A stretch of DNA of 47,888 nucleotides from Parafrankia sp. EUN1f (GTDB lineage: Bacteria > Actinomycetota > Actinomycetes > Frankiales > Frankiaceae). The stretch spans positions 1 to 47,888 of the forward strand of contig NZ_ADGX01000064.1 of the NCBI RefSeq assembly GCF_000177675.1, written 5' to 3'. Shown piece after piece: positions 25,353 through 34,118 of this stretch (position 1 is its first letter; every line of letters starts with the position of its first letter). The notes under the pieces are model-generated. The model saw only the letters and a program-made list of their open reading frames with translations. It did no database searches and was not told the DNA's origin. The translations under genes were made by a program, and so were the position numbers.

Positions 25353-26525
25353 ATGAGCTTCCTGGCGCCTGACTACCGGGCGGGCTCGCTCGCTGACGTG
25401 ATGCCGTCCGTGCTGGCCGGGATGGACGTGCCGGGCATGGCCAACGTCCTTGGGTTGCCGGCGGTGTCCAGGGTGTGCGTGCTGCTGGTGGACGGGCTGG
25501 GCTGGCAGCTGCTGCGGGCGCACGCCGACCAGGCACCGTTCCTGACCTCGCTGGCGGCCGGCCGGGAGCCAATCACCGCGGGCTTCCCGGCGACGACGGC
25601 GACGAGCGTCTCCGCGATCGGTACCGGAATGCCGCCCGGCGAGCACGGCATCGTCGGCTACTCGTTCGCCGTCGGCCCCGACGAGGTGCTCAACGCGCTC
25701 GGCTGGCGCAGCCAGGGCAATGGTGTCGGCGGCGGCGACGGTGACTCGTCGGTCGACCTGCGGGACAGGATCGTTCCCGAGCAGTTCCAGCCCCGCCCGA
25801 CCGCGTTCGAGCGGGCCGTCGCCGCCGGGGTGGCCGTGCGGCTCGTTGGCCCGGCGCACCATGACGGCAGCGGCCTGAACCGCGCGGCACTGCGCGGCGG
25901 GCGGCACCGCGCGGCCCACGCCCTGGGTGATCTCACCATCGGGGTGCGCGACGAGCTGCGCGGCCCCGTCCTCTGCTACGCCTACCACGGCGATCTCGAC
26001 CTGCTGGGGCACCGGTACGGGCCGGGCAGCGATCCGTGGCAGGAGCAGCTGGCCGTCGTCGACCAGCTCGCCGCCAGGATCGCCGCGGGCCTGCCGCCGG
26101 GCGGCCTGCTGGTGGTCACCGCCGATCACGGCATGGTGGCGGTCGCCGAGCAGGACCGGGTGGACGTCGACACCGAACCGGCGCTGCTCGACGGCGTGCG
26201 CCTGTTCGGCGGTGAGGCGCGCATCCGGCACCTCTACACCCACCCGGGCGCGACGGACGACGTGTGGCGCGCCTGGGGCGAGATCCTCGGTGAGCGGGCG
26301 CTGGTGTTGCGCCGCCACGAGGCGATCGAGGCGGGCTGGTTCGGCCCGCGGGTCGCCGAGCACGTCCGGCCCCGAATCGGCGATGTCGTCGTCGCCGCGC
26401 AGGGAACTCTGGTCATGATCCGTTCGAGCGTCGAACCCCGGTCGAGCCGCTTCGCCGGCCACCACGGCTCGCTCACCGCCAGCGAACAGCTCATCCCGCT
26501 GCTGACCGCCTCGAACTCGCGCTGA
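25353..26525 (+). CDS. Alkaline-phosphatase-superfamily nucleotide pyrophosphatase/phosphodiesterase
   Basis: 390 residues without a signal peptide, so cytoplasmic. Superfamily residues are visible in LLVDGLGWQ (D47), the nucleophile region FPATTATSVSAIGTG, YHGDLDLLGHRYG, TADHGMVAV and the late His in AGHHGSLTASEQ. It shares a fold with PglZ but lacks the PglZ flanking domains and resembles the widespread actinobacterial phosphodiesterase, so I do not count it as part of BREX. A TATGAT hexamer at 25339-25344 lies eight bases before the ATG, suggesting a leaderless or nearly leaderless transcript. The substrate is unknown. Confidence 0.82.
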   Translation: MSFLAPDYRAGSLADVMPSVLAGMDVPGMANVLGLPAVSRVCVLLVDGLGWQLLRAHADQAPFLTSLAAGREPITAGFPATTATSVSAIGTGMPPGEHGIVGYSFAVGPDEVLNALGWRSQGNGVGGGDGDSSVDLRDRIVPEQFQPRPTAFERAVAAGVAVRLVGPAHHDGSGLNRAALRGGRHRAAHALGDLTIGVRDELRGPVLCYAYHGDLDLLGHRYGPGSDPWQEQLAVVDQLAARIAAGLPPGGLLVVTADHGMVAVAEQDRVDVDTEPALLDGVRLFGGEARIRHLYTHPGATDDVWRAWGEILGERALVLRRHEAIEAGWFGPRVAEHVRPRIGDVVVAAQGTLVMIRSSVEPRSSRFAGHHGSLTASEQLIPLLTASNSR

Positions 26526-26573
26526 CATCCAGCCCCCGGATGTGGACGGTGACGCTGTGGCTACGGTTACCGC

Positions 26574-27092
26574 ATGCAGTCGCCATCGCTCCGCCCACCG
26601 GCACAACGGGTCATGCAGGCCACCGTCGCCGGTGAGCGCGAAACCCTGGAAGCGTTCCTCGACTTCTACCGGGATGTGCTCGTCCACAAGGTGCGCGGAA
26701 TCGGTGACACAGAGGCCGGGCGCCGGCTGCTGCCCTCGCTCACCACACTCGCCGGCCTGGTCAAACACCTGACCGTGGTGGAGCGGCACTGGTTCCACCG
26801 CATGGCCGGCGGCGGTTCCGAGGCGACGGCGGATGACGAGGGGGACGCCAGCTGGGCACTCGCCGACACCGACACCGTCGAGTCTCTGCTGGCGGAGTAT
26901 GACCGTGCGTGCGCGCTGTCCCGAACGATCGCGGACGGGTACGCGCTCGACGACGTCTTCGCCCACCCCAACGCATCGCAGGTGTCCCTGCGATGGATCT
27001 ACATCCACATGATCGCGGAAACGGCTCGGCACACCGGCCACGCGGACATCGTGCGCGAACTGACCGACGGTGAGACCGGCGTGCTGGGTTAG
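26574..27092 (+). CDS. DinB-superfamily (DUF664) protein
   Basis: 172 residues. The sequence ETLEAFLDFYRDVLVHKV, LTTLAGLVKHLTVVERHWF and SLRWIYIHMIAETARHTGHADIVREL is typical of DUF664, a four-helix-bundle family related to DinB and mycothiol-dependent enzymes. The three metal-binding His positions appear as the His in LVKHL and the two in HMIAETARHTGHAD. The ATG at 26574 follows a TACGGT hexamer by six bases, consistent with a leaderless start; the ATG at 26613 is the alternative. The biochemical role is unknown. Confidence 0.8.
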   Translation: MQSPSLRPPAQRVMQATVAGERETLEAFLDFYRDVLVHKVRGIGDTEAGRRLLPSLTTLAGLVKHLTVVERHWFHRMAGGGSEATADDEGDASWALADTDTVESLLAEYDRACALSRTIADGYALDDVFAHPNASQVSLRWIYIHMIAETARHTGHADIVRELTDGETGVLG

Positions 27093-27380
27093 CAGGCCGA
27101 CAGGGCCCGTTCGCGCGGGACGGTCAGCCTGCGGCCCGGTCAGGCCCGGTCAGGCCCGGTCAGGCTGGGTGGCCGGCAGTCGGGACACCACGATCACGGT
27201 GGTTCCCACGACCCGGCGGAACCAGAATCGTGGGCGTTCCTCGACCGGGTCGTCCATGACTATCCCGGACCGAACGGCAGTATCCCGGCCTCCCGCCCGG
27301 CGGGGCAGGCAGGACCTTCCGAGCCGGCCGAAGCACGCACTGCAGGCGGTTCGGAGCCCTTGTCCCTCTATGTTGGTGGG
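27093..27380. other. Intergenic region with short tandem repeats
   Basis: Contains about four copies of a 10-bp unit near CAGGCCCGGT at 27131-27170 and no credible gene. A TATGTT hexamer at 27369-27374 sits six bases before the GTG chosen for the MFS gene. Confidence 0.5.
27131..27170. repeat. 10-bp tandem repeat
   Basis: Units GCGGCCCGGT, CAGGCCCGGT, CAGGCCCGGT and CAGGCTGGGT run head to tail. There are no spacers, so it is not a CRISPR array. No function is evident. Confidence 0.8.
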
Positions 27381-28574
27381 GTGCTCAGGGGAACCCGGCG
27401 TGCCCGTCCGCCCCGGCGGATGTGGCCGCTGTACGCGGCCGGGTTCACCACCGCGTTCGGAGCGCACGGCATCGCCGCCAACCTCGGTGGCTTCTCCGAC
27501 GACGTGGTCACCTCGCTGCTCGTGCTCGGCGGTCTGCTCGCCCTGTATGACGGCGCCGAGGTGCTGCTCAAACCGGTTTTCGGCAGCCTCGCCGACCGGG
27601 TGGGCGCCCGTCCGGTGCTGCTCGGCGGGCTCGTCGCGTTCGCGGTCGCCTCCGCGGTGTACGCCGTCGCGGGCAGTGCCGGCTGGCTGTGGGCCGCCCG
27701 CCTGGGTCAGGGCGCCGCGGCCTCCGCGTTCTCACCGTCGGCCTCGGCGCTGGTCGCCCGGCTCAACCCGGCGGCGAAGCACGGCCGGGCGTTCGGCTCC
27801 TACGGCTTCTACAAGTCGATCGGCTACACCCTCGGGCCGCTGCTCGGCGGGGTGCTGGTCTGGGCCGGAGGTCTGCGGCTGCTGTTCGCGGTGCTGGCGG
27901 TCCTCGGTGTGGCGGTCGCGGTGTGGGCGGCGGTGGCCGTTCCGGTCGTGCCGCCGCTGCCACGGGCCCGGCAGACGGTGCTGGACCTCGCCCGGCGGCT
28001 GACCAGCCCGGACTTCCTCGGCCCGACCGCCGCGTTGGCGGCGGCGACGGCCGCGCTGTCGGCCGGGGTGGGGTTCCTGCCCGTCTCGGGCCGTGCGGCC
28101 GGCCTCGGCACGGTTGCCACCGGTGCCGCCGTCTCCGTTCTCGCCGCCTGCGCGGCGGTCGTCCAGCCGCGGACCGGGCGGGCGCTCGACCAGGGGCGGC
28201 TGACGGCCCGCGCCGGCACGGCCGCGGGCCTTGCGGTCACCGCCGCCGGACTGGCCGGCGCGATGCTGCCGGGCCTGGCCGGTGTGCTGATCAGTGCCGC
28301 CCTGATCGGTGTGGGCACGGGCCTGATCACCCCGCTGGGCTTCGCGGCGCTGGCCGCGAGCACCCCCGCCGAGCGCCTCGGCCAGACCATGGGCACCGCC
28401 GAGCTCGGCCGGGAGCTCGGTGACGCCGGCGGCCCACTGCTCGTCGCCGCCGTCGCCACGCTGACCACGCTCACCTACGGTTTCGGGGCGCTCGCACTGC
28501 TCCTCGCGGCCGGCGCGACTCTCACCCTCGCGACCAGCCAGGCCACGGTGCCCGCCGCCGGGACGGAGTCGTGA
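27381..28574 (+). CDS. Major facilitator superfamily transporter
   Basis: About 397 residues from the GTG at 27381. That start is preferred because TATGTT lies six bases upstream, the leaderless arrangement; a TTG at 27360 would add seven residues. About twelve hydrophobic segments are visible. The loop between segments 2 and 3 has the MFS motif A form GSLADRVGARPVLLGG. LGQGAAASAFSPSASALVARLNPAAKHGRAFGSYGFYKSIGYTLGPLLGG, quoted here only as landmarks 'LGQGAA' to 'GPLLGG', resembles drug/metabolite efflux carriers. The substrate cannot be predicted. Confidence 0.85.
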   Translation: MLRGTRRARPPRRMWPLYAAGFTTAFGAHGIAANLGGFSDDVVTSLLVLGGLLALYDGAEVLLKPVFGSLADRVGARPVLLGGLVAFAVASAVYAVAGSAGWLWAARLGQGAAASAFSPSASALVARLNPAAKHGRAFGSYGFYKSIGYTLGPLLGGVLVWAGGLRLLFAVLAVLGVAVAVWAAVAVPVVPPLPRARQTVLDLARRLTSPDFLGPTAALAAATAALSAGVGFLPVSGRAAGLGTVATGAAVSVLAACAAVVQPRTGRALDQGRLTARAGTAAGLAVTAAGLAGAMLPGLAGVLISAALIGVGTGLITPLGFAALAASTPAERLGQTMGTAELGRELGDAGGPLLVAAVATLTTLTYGFGALALLLAAGATLTLATSQATVPAAGTES

Positions 28575-28996
28575 CGAGCGGAGTCGCGACCGGTCGGGTG
28601 ACCTCGCGCCTCTGACAGGCCGGACGACCGTCATCGGCCTCAGCCTTGCTGCCACCGGTGACGGGCCGGTCGACGAATCCATGTGCGGCGGAGACGACGA
28701 CCCGTCCGGCGGCTATGTCGCAGAGCTGGTGCGGACTCGATCTGGCGCCCGCATCAACATCGAGTGGGGTCCGCCGGCCGGGGGCCGCGACCCTGGTCAC
28801 ACTCCGTCCTGGAGCGCCCGCTCCGCGGCGTCAAACTGCCCGGCACGACACCGTCGCCTGGTCACGGCTCCCCAGCCTGGAGCGGGTAGCCCGATCCCGG
28901 CGCGACCGCTCCCTGATCTTGAGTGCGGGTCTCCCCACATGCGGTTCATCCGAGGTTTCGTTGCTTTGGCGTCCAAAACTTCCTATATTGACGTCG
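28575..28996. other. Intergenic region upstream of the acyl-CoA dehydrogenase pair
   Basis: 422 bases. Open frames here have no recognisable protein sequence. The last 40 bases carry the promoter/operator described separately. Nothing else is seen. Confidence 0.5.
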
Positions 28997-29000
28997 ATGT
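28961..29000 (+). promoter_or_regulatory. Promoter with GACGTC-centred operator, copy 1
   Basis: TTGCTT (28961-28966), a 17-base spacer and TATATT (28984-28989) form a good sigma-70-type promoter. A near-palindrome ATATTGACGTCGATGT (28985-29000) overlaps the -10 and the ATG at 28997. The transcript would be leaderless. The same hexamers, spacing and operator recur at 34940-34979. Confidence 0.7.
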
Positions 29001-30154
29001 TGCATATAACGCGGAGCAGTGAGTGCGATCCGTATCGTGAAGATGTCGATGCGTATCGGGCGGCCCTCGAGACGTGGCTGGCCACCCGGCCACCCGTGTT
29101 CGAGGCCGCGGCGCGCCCCATCGCGTCCTACGAGCAGCGGGTGGCGGTGAGCTGCGCGCTCATGCAGGTGCTGTTCGACCAGGACTGGGCCCGCTACGGC
29201 TGGCCCGAGCACCTCGGCGGGCTCGGCGGGGACATCCGCCACCGGGCGGCGATGTGGGAGGCACTGGCGCGCCACGGGCTGCCCGCGATGGCCCTGTTCG
29301 AGCACCTGGAGATCCTGGCTCCGACGCTTGTCGCCCTGGGAGACCCGGGCCTCATAGGTCAGCTGCTGCCCCGGTTCCTGCGCGGCGAGCAGCTGTGGTC
29401 GCAGGGCTTCTCCGAGCCGGAGGCGGGCTCCGACCTCGCCAGCGCCCGCACGCGCGCGGTGGCCGTCGACGGCGGTCACGTCATCACCGGGCGGAAGATC
29501 TGGACGAGCTGGGCGCGCTACGCGAGATGGTGCCTCGTCCTCGCGCGCACCGGGACGCCGCAGGAGCGCCACCGCGGGCTGAGCGCGTTCGTCGTCGACC
29601 TGACGCATCCGGGTGTCGAGGTCCGGCCGATCGAGCAGGCCAACGGCACCGACGAGCTCGCCGAAGTCACGTTCGACGAGGTCCCTGTCGGGCCGGAGCG
29701 GCTGGTGGGCGAGCTGGGTGGTGGCTGGCGGGTGGCGATGCACATCCTGGCCCATGAGCGGGGCACCTTCGGCTGGTACCGGCACAGCTTCCTGAACCGG
29801 CAGCTGCTCGAGAACCGGGAGCAGGGCACACCGGCCGGCGACGCGCTCCTCGGCAACGCGCTGCTCGACCTGGCGGCCGTCCGGGCCGCCAGCGGTGCGG
29901 CGGTGCGGGCCCATGCCGCGGGCGGCACGCTCGGCCCGCGGGCCGCGTTCGTGAAGCTGATGCTCGCCGCCAGCGAGCAGGCGGTGAACGACTGGACGCT
30001 GGCGAGCGTCCCCGACCTCGCCGTCGCGCCGAACGATGATCACACGGCGGTGTGCCGACAGGACTACCTGTTCTCCCGCATCGTCACCGTCTACGGAGGA
30101 TCTCAGCAGATGCAGCTCGACACCATCGCCAAGCAGATCCTTCGACTTCCATGA
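28997..30154 (+). CDS. Acyl-CoA dehydrogenase subunit lacking the usual catalytic Glu
   Basis: 385 residues, FAD-dependent acyl-CoA dehydrogenase fold. Landmarks are WPEHLGGLGG, QGFSEPEAGSDLASARTRA (FAD/substrate block), GRKIWTSWARYARWCLVLART and the C-terminal YGGSQQMQLDTIAKQILRLP. At the position where family members have E-G-T (catalytic Glu) this protein has G-G-S, so it may not act alone. The next gene overlaps it by ATGA and encodes a divergent dehydrogenase, which fits the heteromeric alpha2-beta2 FadE pairs known in actinobacteria. The ATG lies inside the operator and seven bases after the -10. No other start fits. Confidence 0.85.
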   Translation: MLHITRSSECDPYREDVDAYRAALETWLATRPPVFEAAARPIASYEQRVAVSCALMQVLFDQDWARYGWPEHLGGLGGDIRHRAAMWEALARHGLPAMALFEHLEILAPTLVALGDPGLIGQLLPRFLRGEQLWSQGFSEPEAGSDLASARTRAVAVDGGHVITGRKIWTSWARYARWCLVLARTGTPQERHRGLSAFVVDLTHPGVEVRPIEQANGTDELAEVTFDEVPVGPERLVGELGGGWRVAMHILAHERGTFGWYRHSFLNRQLLENREQGTPAGDALLGNALLDLAAVRAASGAAVRAHAAGGTLGPRAAFVKLMLAASEQAVNDWTLASVPDLAVAPNDDHTAVCRQDYLFSRIVTVYGGSQQMQLDTIAKQILRLP

Positions 30155-31266
30155 CCCGCGGCGGTGACGTCGGGGACCTGCAGGAACAGGCCGACCAGGA
30201 GTTCCTCGACGCGGCCTGCCTGGCCCTGCGTGCCCAGGCCGACGCCAGCCCGGACGGCGCCGGCGCGGGTGACGCCGCGGTTGGCGGTGCGGTTGACGAT
30301 GCGCCGGGCACCCGGAGTGACCCGCTGCGGGAGCTGGGGTGGTTCGACCTGCTGCCCGAGCTGGGCGACCGCGACGCCCGCGTCGCCGCACTGACGCTCT
30401 TCCGCGCCCAGGGCCGGGAGCTGGCCGGTACCCGTGCGCTCGGTGCCCTGCTGGCCCAGCCCTTCCTCGCCGCGGCGGGCCTGCCCCCCGACGCCGCCGT
30501 CGCGACGATCAGCCGCACCTCGGCCCGTCAGGGCAAGCGGCTGATGGTCGTCGGGGACGTCGCGGACCCGGCCGGCGCGATCGGCATGGCCGGCACGGCG
30601 CTGCTCATCGACCGGCCCGGGCACGGGGCCGCGGTGGTCCCGGCCGACGAGATCGAACTGTGGCCGGTGGCCGTCAGCGGGCGCCTCGAGCTCCATGAGG
30701 TGATCCACGGGCCGGCGGACTGGGTTCCCACGGTCGACGAGGAGCACGCCGCCGTCGCCAGGGCCCGCGCACGGTTCCTCGGACGTCTCGCGGCAGCCCT
30801 GGAGATCCTCGGCGCGGCCGAGGGCGCGCTCGCTCTCGCCGTGGCCTACGCCCGCACCCGCGAGCAGTTCGGCCGGCCGATCGGCACCTTCCAGGCCGTG
30901 CGCCATCTGCTGGCCTGGGCGCAGACCGACTGCGTCGCCCTGGAGAAGGTCACCACCGCCGCGGCGGCCCTCGACGGGGTGCAGGCGGCGCCGCCCCGCC
31001 ACGACGAGGTCGTCAAGGCTCTGGCGGGCCGCAACGGCCGGCGGGTCTGCGAGCGGGCGCTGCAGGTGCTGGGCGGGATCGGGTTCACCAGCGAGCACAC
31101 CCACCACCATTTCCACAGCCGGGTGCTCGCCCTCGACGCGCTGCTGGGCACGTCGGCCGAGCTGACCCACGGCCTGGGAGCCTGGCTGCGCGAGGCGGAC
31201 GACGACACGACCGCGTCGGCGCTGTGGACCGCGCCGCGGCTGCCGCTGCTGCCGAGCAAGAGCTGA
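30151..31266 (+). CDS. Acyl-CoA dehydrogenase, divergent partner subunit
   Basis: 371 residues, translationally coupled to the previous gene (ATGA overlap). The N-terminal half is divergent and Ala/Gly-rich. The C-terminal half is clearly the acyl-CoA dehydrogenase helical domain: GAAEGALALAVAYARTREQFGRPIG, then VCERALQVLGGIGFTSEHTHHHFHSRVLALDALLG. The Glu in GFTSEH lies near the active site in FadE-type proteins and could supply the base missing from the partner. The gene ends inside the left arm of hairpin repeat B. The substrate is unknown; ring or side-chain acyl-CoA thioesters are possible. Confidence 0.82.
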   Translation: MTRGGDVGDLQEQADQEFLDAACLALRAQADASPDGAGAGDAAVGGAVDDAPGTRSDPLRELGWFDLLPELGDRDARVAALTLFRAQGRELAGTRALGALLAQPFLAAAGLPPDAAVATISRTSARQGKRLMVVGDVADPAGAIGMAGTALLIDRPGHGAAVVPADEIELWPVAVSGRLELHEVIHGPADWVPTVDEEHAAVARARARFLGRLAAALEILGAAEGALALAVAYARTREQFGRPIGTFQAVRHLLAWAQTDCVALEKVTTAAAALDGVQAAPPRHDEVVKALAGRNGRRVCERALQVLGGIGFTSEHTHHHFHSRVLALDALLGTSAELTHGLGAWLREADDDTTASALWTAPRLPLLPSKS

Positions 31267-31307
31267 GGATCCTGGTCGCCGGCACGACCAGAATCCTTCA
31301 CTCTTCG
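31256..31307. repeat. Dispersed hairpin repeat, copy B, probable terminator
   Basis: The left arm GCAAGAGCTGAGGATCCTGG (31256-31275) contains the stop codon of the upstream dehydrogenase. The right arm CCAGAATCCTTCACTCTTCG (31288-31307) pairs with it imperfectly, with GGTCG/CGACC extending the stem inward. It sits between convergent genes and probably terminates transcription both ways. Confidence 0.7.
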
Positions 31308-31350
31308 GGCGGGCCGGGCGGGCCGGGTGCCGGTGGGGGAGCGGGCGCTG

Positions 31351-32037
31351 TCAGTCGCTCGCGCGGACTCCGAGCGCGTTCGCCCACAGGATGGTGAGCT
31401 GCTCGACCGCGTTGTCGAGGGTGAAGCCGGCGCTGTTGTCGGTGTTGAACAGCAGGTCGGCGAAGTAGGCGACCATGCCGCCGAGGGCCTGCGCGGCGTA
31501 GGCGGGGTCGACGGTGCGGTCCGCGATGCCGGCGTCCTGCATGGAGGCGACCCGGCGTTCGATGGAGCGGGCGAAGACCTCGTGGCGCTGCAGGCGAATC
31601 TTGTGGACGTCCTCGTCGAAGGTCGCGACCTGCTGGATGACGTGCATGATCTTGGCGCTGGTCGCGTACGTCTCGAGGTAGTGCCGGTTCGCGGCGCGGA
31701 TCCGCTCGACCGGGTCGGCCGTCGAGGTGGAGGGCTCGGGGCTGAGCAGGTCGAGCTCGACGGAGTCGACGACCTCGCGGAAGATCTCTTCCTTGGACAC
31801 GAAGTACGTGTAGAAGGAGCCGTGCGAGAAGCCGGCGAGGTCGCAGATGTCGGCGACCCGGGCGTGCAGGAAGCCGTCGCGCTCGAACACGGTGCGGGCG
31901 GCGTCGACGAGCTGGCTGCGTGTCTGGCGGCCGCGGCGGGTGCGGCCGGTGCCGCGCCGCTTGCCGACCTCCTGGTCGTCGCGGGCCGGGCGGGGGGCGA
32001 TGGGGGTGGTGGTCCCGTGTTGCGTGTGCTCCGGCAC
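31351..32037 (-). CDS. TetR-family regulator of the CoA-ester cluster
   Basis: 228 residues. The GTG start is preceded by GAGGAG on the minus strand. After a basic N-terminal extension, residues 34-85 form the TetR helix-turn-helix (RSQLVDAARTVFERDGF, ARVADICDLAGFSHGSFYTYFVSKEEIF). The remainder is a helical ligand-binding domain. The genes on both sides encode acyl-CoA enzymes, and matching palindromes occur at their promoters and 146 bases upstream of this gene, so it is the likely local repressor. The inducer may be a pathway acyl-CoA; this is inference. Confidence 0.9.
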   Translation of the reverse strand: MPEHTQHGTTTPIAPRPARDDQEVGKRRGTGRTRRGRQTRSQLVDAARTVFERDGFLHARVADICDLAGFSHGSFYTYFVSKEEIFREVVDSVELDLLSPEPSTSTADPVERIRAANRHYLETYATSAKIMHVIQQVATFDEDVHKIRLQRHEVFARSIERRVASMQDAGIADRTVDPAYAAQALGGMVAYFADLLFNTDNSAGFTLDNAVEQLTILWANALGVRASD

Positions 32038-32182
32038 GGCGGCTCCTCGTGGCGTATGTCAACCGGCTCGGCCGGCGGTGCCGGAACCTGGTGACCAGTG
32101 ACGGGTCAGGGAGGCCCGGCCTCGGTGGCCGGATCGCACCAGTCCCCTCCCGGGACGTCCGTGTCATGGTGCACGAACATTC

Positions 32183-32198
32183 AGTTCGACGTCGATAT
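32183..32198. promoter_or_regulatory. GACGTC-centred operator upstream of tetR, copy 3
   Basis: AGTTCGACGTCGATAT matches the operators at 28985 and 34964. On the minus strand a TACAAT hexamer lies three bases before GACGTC, similar to the -10/operator overlap of the other copies. This fits autoregulation of the TetR gene with a leader of about 145 bases. The surrounding 32038-32326 holds no gene. Confidence 0.55.
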
Positions 32199-32326
32199 TG
32201 TAGATGTGGCGTTGGCAACGGTTGACGCGGCGATGATCGTAACTGTCGGCGTGTCGCCGCCGGGCCCGGACGGCCCGGCCGGCGTCAGCCATGTTGTCCC
32301 AGCCCGCTGTCCTGGTCCTGCCGTGC

Positions 32327-34117
32327 TCAGTGCGGGTGGTCGTGCAGCCGTTCCGCGAGATCGCCGGCATGCGCCGCCGCGTCGCGGGCGAGGGTGGAGC
32401 GCACGATCTTTCCCGAGGCTGTGCGGGGGAGTGGTCCGTCCCAGCGCACCAGCTGCTCGGGCAGCTTGCGGATGGCGAGACCACCGGCGCGCAGATGCGT
32501 CAGGACGTCGTCCAGGGTGACGGTGGCACCATCCGCCACGACGACCGCGACCGCGAGCCGTTCGCCGGTCGTGGCGTCGGGAAGCCCGAAGGACGCGAAC
32601 TCGGTCACCCCCGCCAGGCCCTGCACGGCGGCGTCGATCTCGCTGAGCGCGATCTTCAGGCCGTTGCGGTTCACGACCTCCTTGAGCCGCCCGACGACGG
32701 TGAGCCGGCCGGAGTCGGTGTCGATCTGGTCGCCGCTGCGGTACCAGTCGCCCTCGAAGGCGGCCTCGTCATCGGCCGGGTCGAGGTAGCCGAGGAAGAC
32801 GTTCGGCCCTCGCAGCAGGCCTTCCCGGGGGTGCGCGGCGGAGCCGACGCGTACCTCGCCGCCGGGCATGAGCGCGCCGTCGTCCGCCAGCCGACGCTCC
32901 AGCTCGTCGGAGGGCAGGCTCCCGGAGAAGTTCGGCGCCTCGGAGGAGCCGTAGACCCGGGCGATCTCGATGCCGAACGTGCGCGACGCCAGCTCGAGCA
33001 GCGGGCGCGGCAGCATCGAGCCACCCAGCGCGAGCGTCCGCAGGCCGATACCGACGCCGTTACCGGAGTCGGCCTCGGCGTCGCCCTCGGTGTCTCTGCC
33101 GGCACCGGAGTCGCTGCCGTCGTCTGTGCTCGGCGTCGCGCGGGTCGCGGCGGCGAGCAGCCGTTCGGCGATGACCGGCGCACCGCCGAGCAGTGTCGCG
33201 CCGACGTCGTTCAGCCGGCGCAGGGTCGCCGTCGGCTCGAACCGGTCCTCCAACACGAGCGCTCCGCCCTGGTCGGCCGCGAGATGCAGCTGCATCAGGC
33301 CGGTGATGCTGGTCAGCGGGCTGACGAGGAACACGACGGCGCTCTCGTCGGCGGAGGTGATGCGCGCCATGTTCGCGGCACCGGCGGTGAGGGTGTTGAG
33401 CGAGTGGAGCACTCCCTTCGGCCGGCCCGTGGTGCCCGAGCTGAACAGGATCACCGCCGGCCGATCCCGGTCCGGCTCGGCCCACCGCACCGTGGGCGGG
33501 TCGCCGGCCGTGGCCGGCCCGTCGAAGAGGTCCAGGGCAAGGATGTGGGCGGTGGTCAGGGCCTCGCCGAGGCGGTCCCGTTCCCCGGTGGGCACGATGA
33601 CGAACGGCCGGGACGGCAGGACGTCCAGCGCATGGCGCACCTCCGCGGCCCCGCAGCGCCGGTCGAGCACGACCACGGTGGCCCCGGCCCGCAGCAGCGC
33701 GTGGTAGGCGATCACCCCGTGGCGGGTGTTGCCGCTGACGAGCACGACGCCGTCGCCGGCCCGCACGCCGTGGGCGGCGAGCAGGTCCACCCCGGCGGCG
33801 ACGGCCGCGGCGAGCTGGGCGCAGGTCAGCTCTCGCTCGTTGTCCGCGAGCGCCAGCGCGCCCGGCCGCCGGGCCGCGGCCGCCTCGACACCGTCGGCCA
33901 GGCCGCGGCTGTCCCACTGACCATCCGCCCGGTAGCGCTCCGCCAGCTCCGGCGACACCCGCCTCGGCGACGCCACTCCCGGCGACACCGGCTCCGGCGA
34001 CAGCGGCTCCGGCGACACCGGCTCCGGCGACACCGGCTCCGGCCCGCCGAGGGCCGGCTGGGTGGACGGGTCGCGCGGCTGGTCCGGTCCGGGCTTGTTC
34101 CCCACGGCCGTCCCCAC
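32327..34117 (-). CDS. Acyl-CoA synthetase (AMP-binding, ANL superfamily)
   Basis: 596 residues. The ATP/AMP signature VILFSSGTTGRPKGVLHS, the AMP-binding YGSSEAP, the hinge GDQIDTDSGRLTVVGRLKEVVNRNG and the C-terminal catalytic Lys in PRTASGKIVRS are all intact. It should activate a carboxylic acid to its CoA thioester and so feed the cluster's dehydrogenases. The N-terminus carries a PEPVS-type repeat (15-bp units, 33981-34040) before the conserved ELAERYRADGQWDSRGLADG. The GTG at 34117 is one base after the upstream stop, favouring coupling. A GTG just before SPELAERY would give a protein without the repeat. Confidence 0.88.
   Translation of the reverse strand: MGTAVGNKPGPDQPRDPSTQPALGGPEPVSPEPVSPEPLSPEPVSPGVASPRRVSPELAERYRADGQWDSRGLADGVEAAAARRPGALALADNERELTCAQLAAAVAAGVDLLAAHGVRAGDGVVLVSGNTRHGVIAYHALLRAGATVVVLDRRCGAAEVRHALDVLPSRPFVIVPTGERDRLGEALTTAHILALDLFDGPATAGDPPTVRWAEPDRDRPAVILFSSGTTGRPKGVLHSLNTLTAGAANMARITSADESAVVFLVSPLTSITGLMQLHLAADQGGALVLEDRFEPTATLRRLNDVGATLLGGAPVIAERLLAAATRATPSTDDGSDSGAGRDTEGDAEADSGNGVGIGLRTLALGGSMLPRPLLELASRTFGIEIARVYGSSEAPNFSGSLPSDELERRLADDGALMPGGEVRVGSAAHPREGLLRGPNVFLGYLDPADDEAAFEGDWYRSGDQIDTDSGRLTVVGRLKEVVNRNGLKIALSEIDAAVQGLAGVTEFASFGLPDATTGERLAVAVVVADGATVTLDDVLTHLRAGGLAIRKLPEQLVRWDGPLPRTASGKIVRSTLARDAAAHAGDLAERLHDHPH
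33981..34040 (-). repeat. 15-bp tandem repeat in the acyl-CoA synthetase gene
   Basis: Four head-to-tail copies of GGCGACACCGGCTCC (one base changed in the second) encode PEPVS/PEPLS units. The frame is preserved. Confidence 0.9.
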
Positions 34118-34118
34118 G

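Noticed and set aside
25353-26525. Phosphodiesterase as a second PglZ or BREX component
   Set aside because: It shares only the alkaline phosphatase fold, lacks PglZ flanking domains, has its own promoter and lies beyond the toxin-antitoxin module.
27131-27170. Short direct repeats as a CRISPR array
   Set aside because: 10-bp head-to-tail units without spacers and no cas genes in the window.
28646-28996. N-terminal extension of the first acyl-CoA dehydrogenase
   Set aside because: The extra 117 residues have no family similarity, and a good promoter with an operator lies at 28961-29000, directly before the ATG at 28997.
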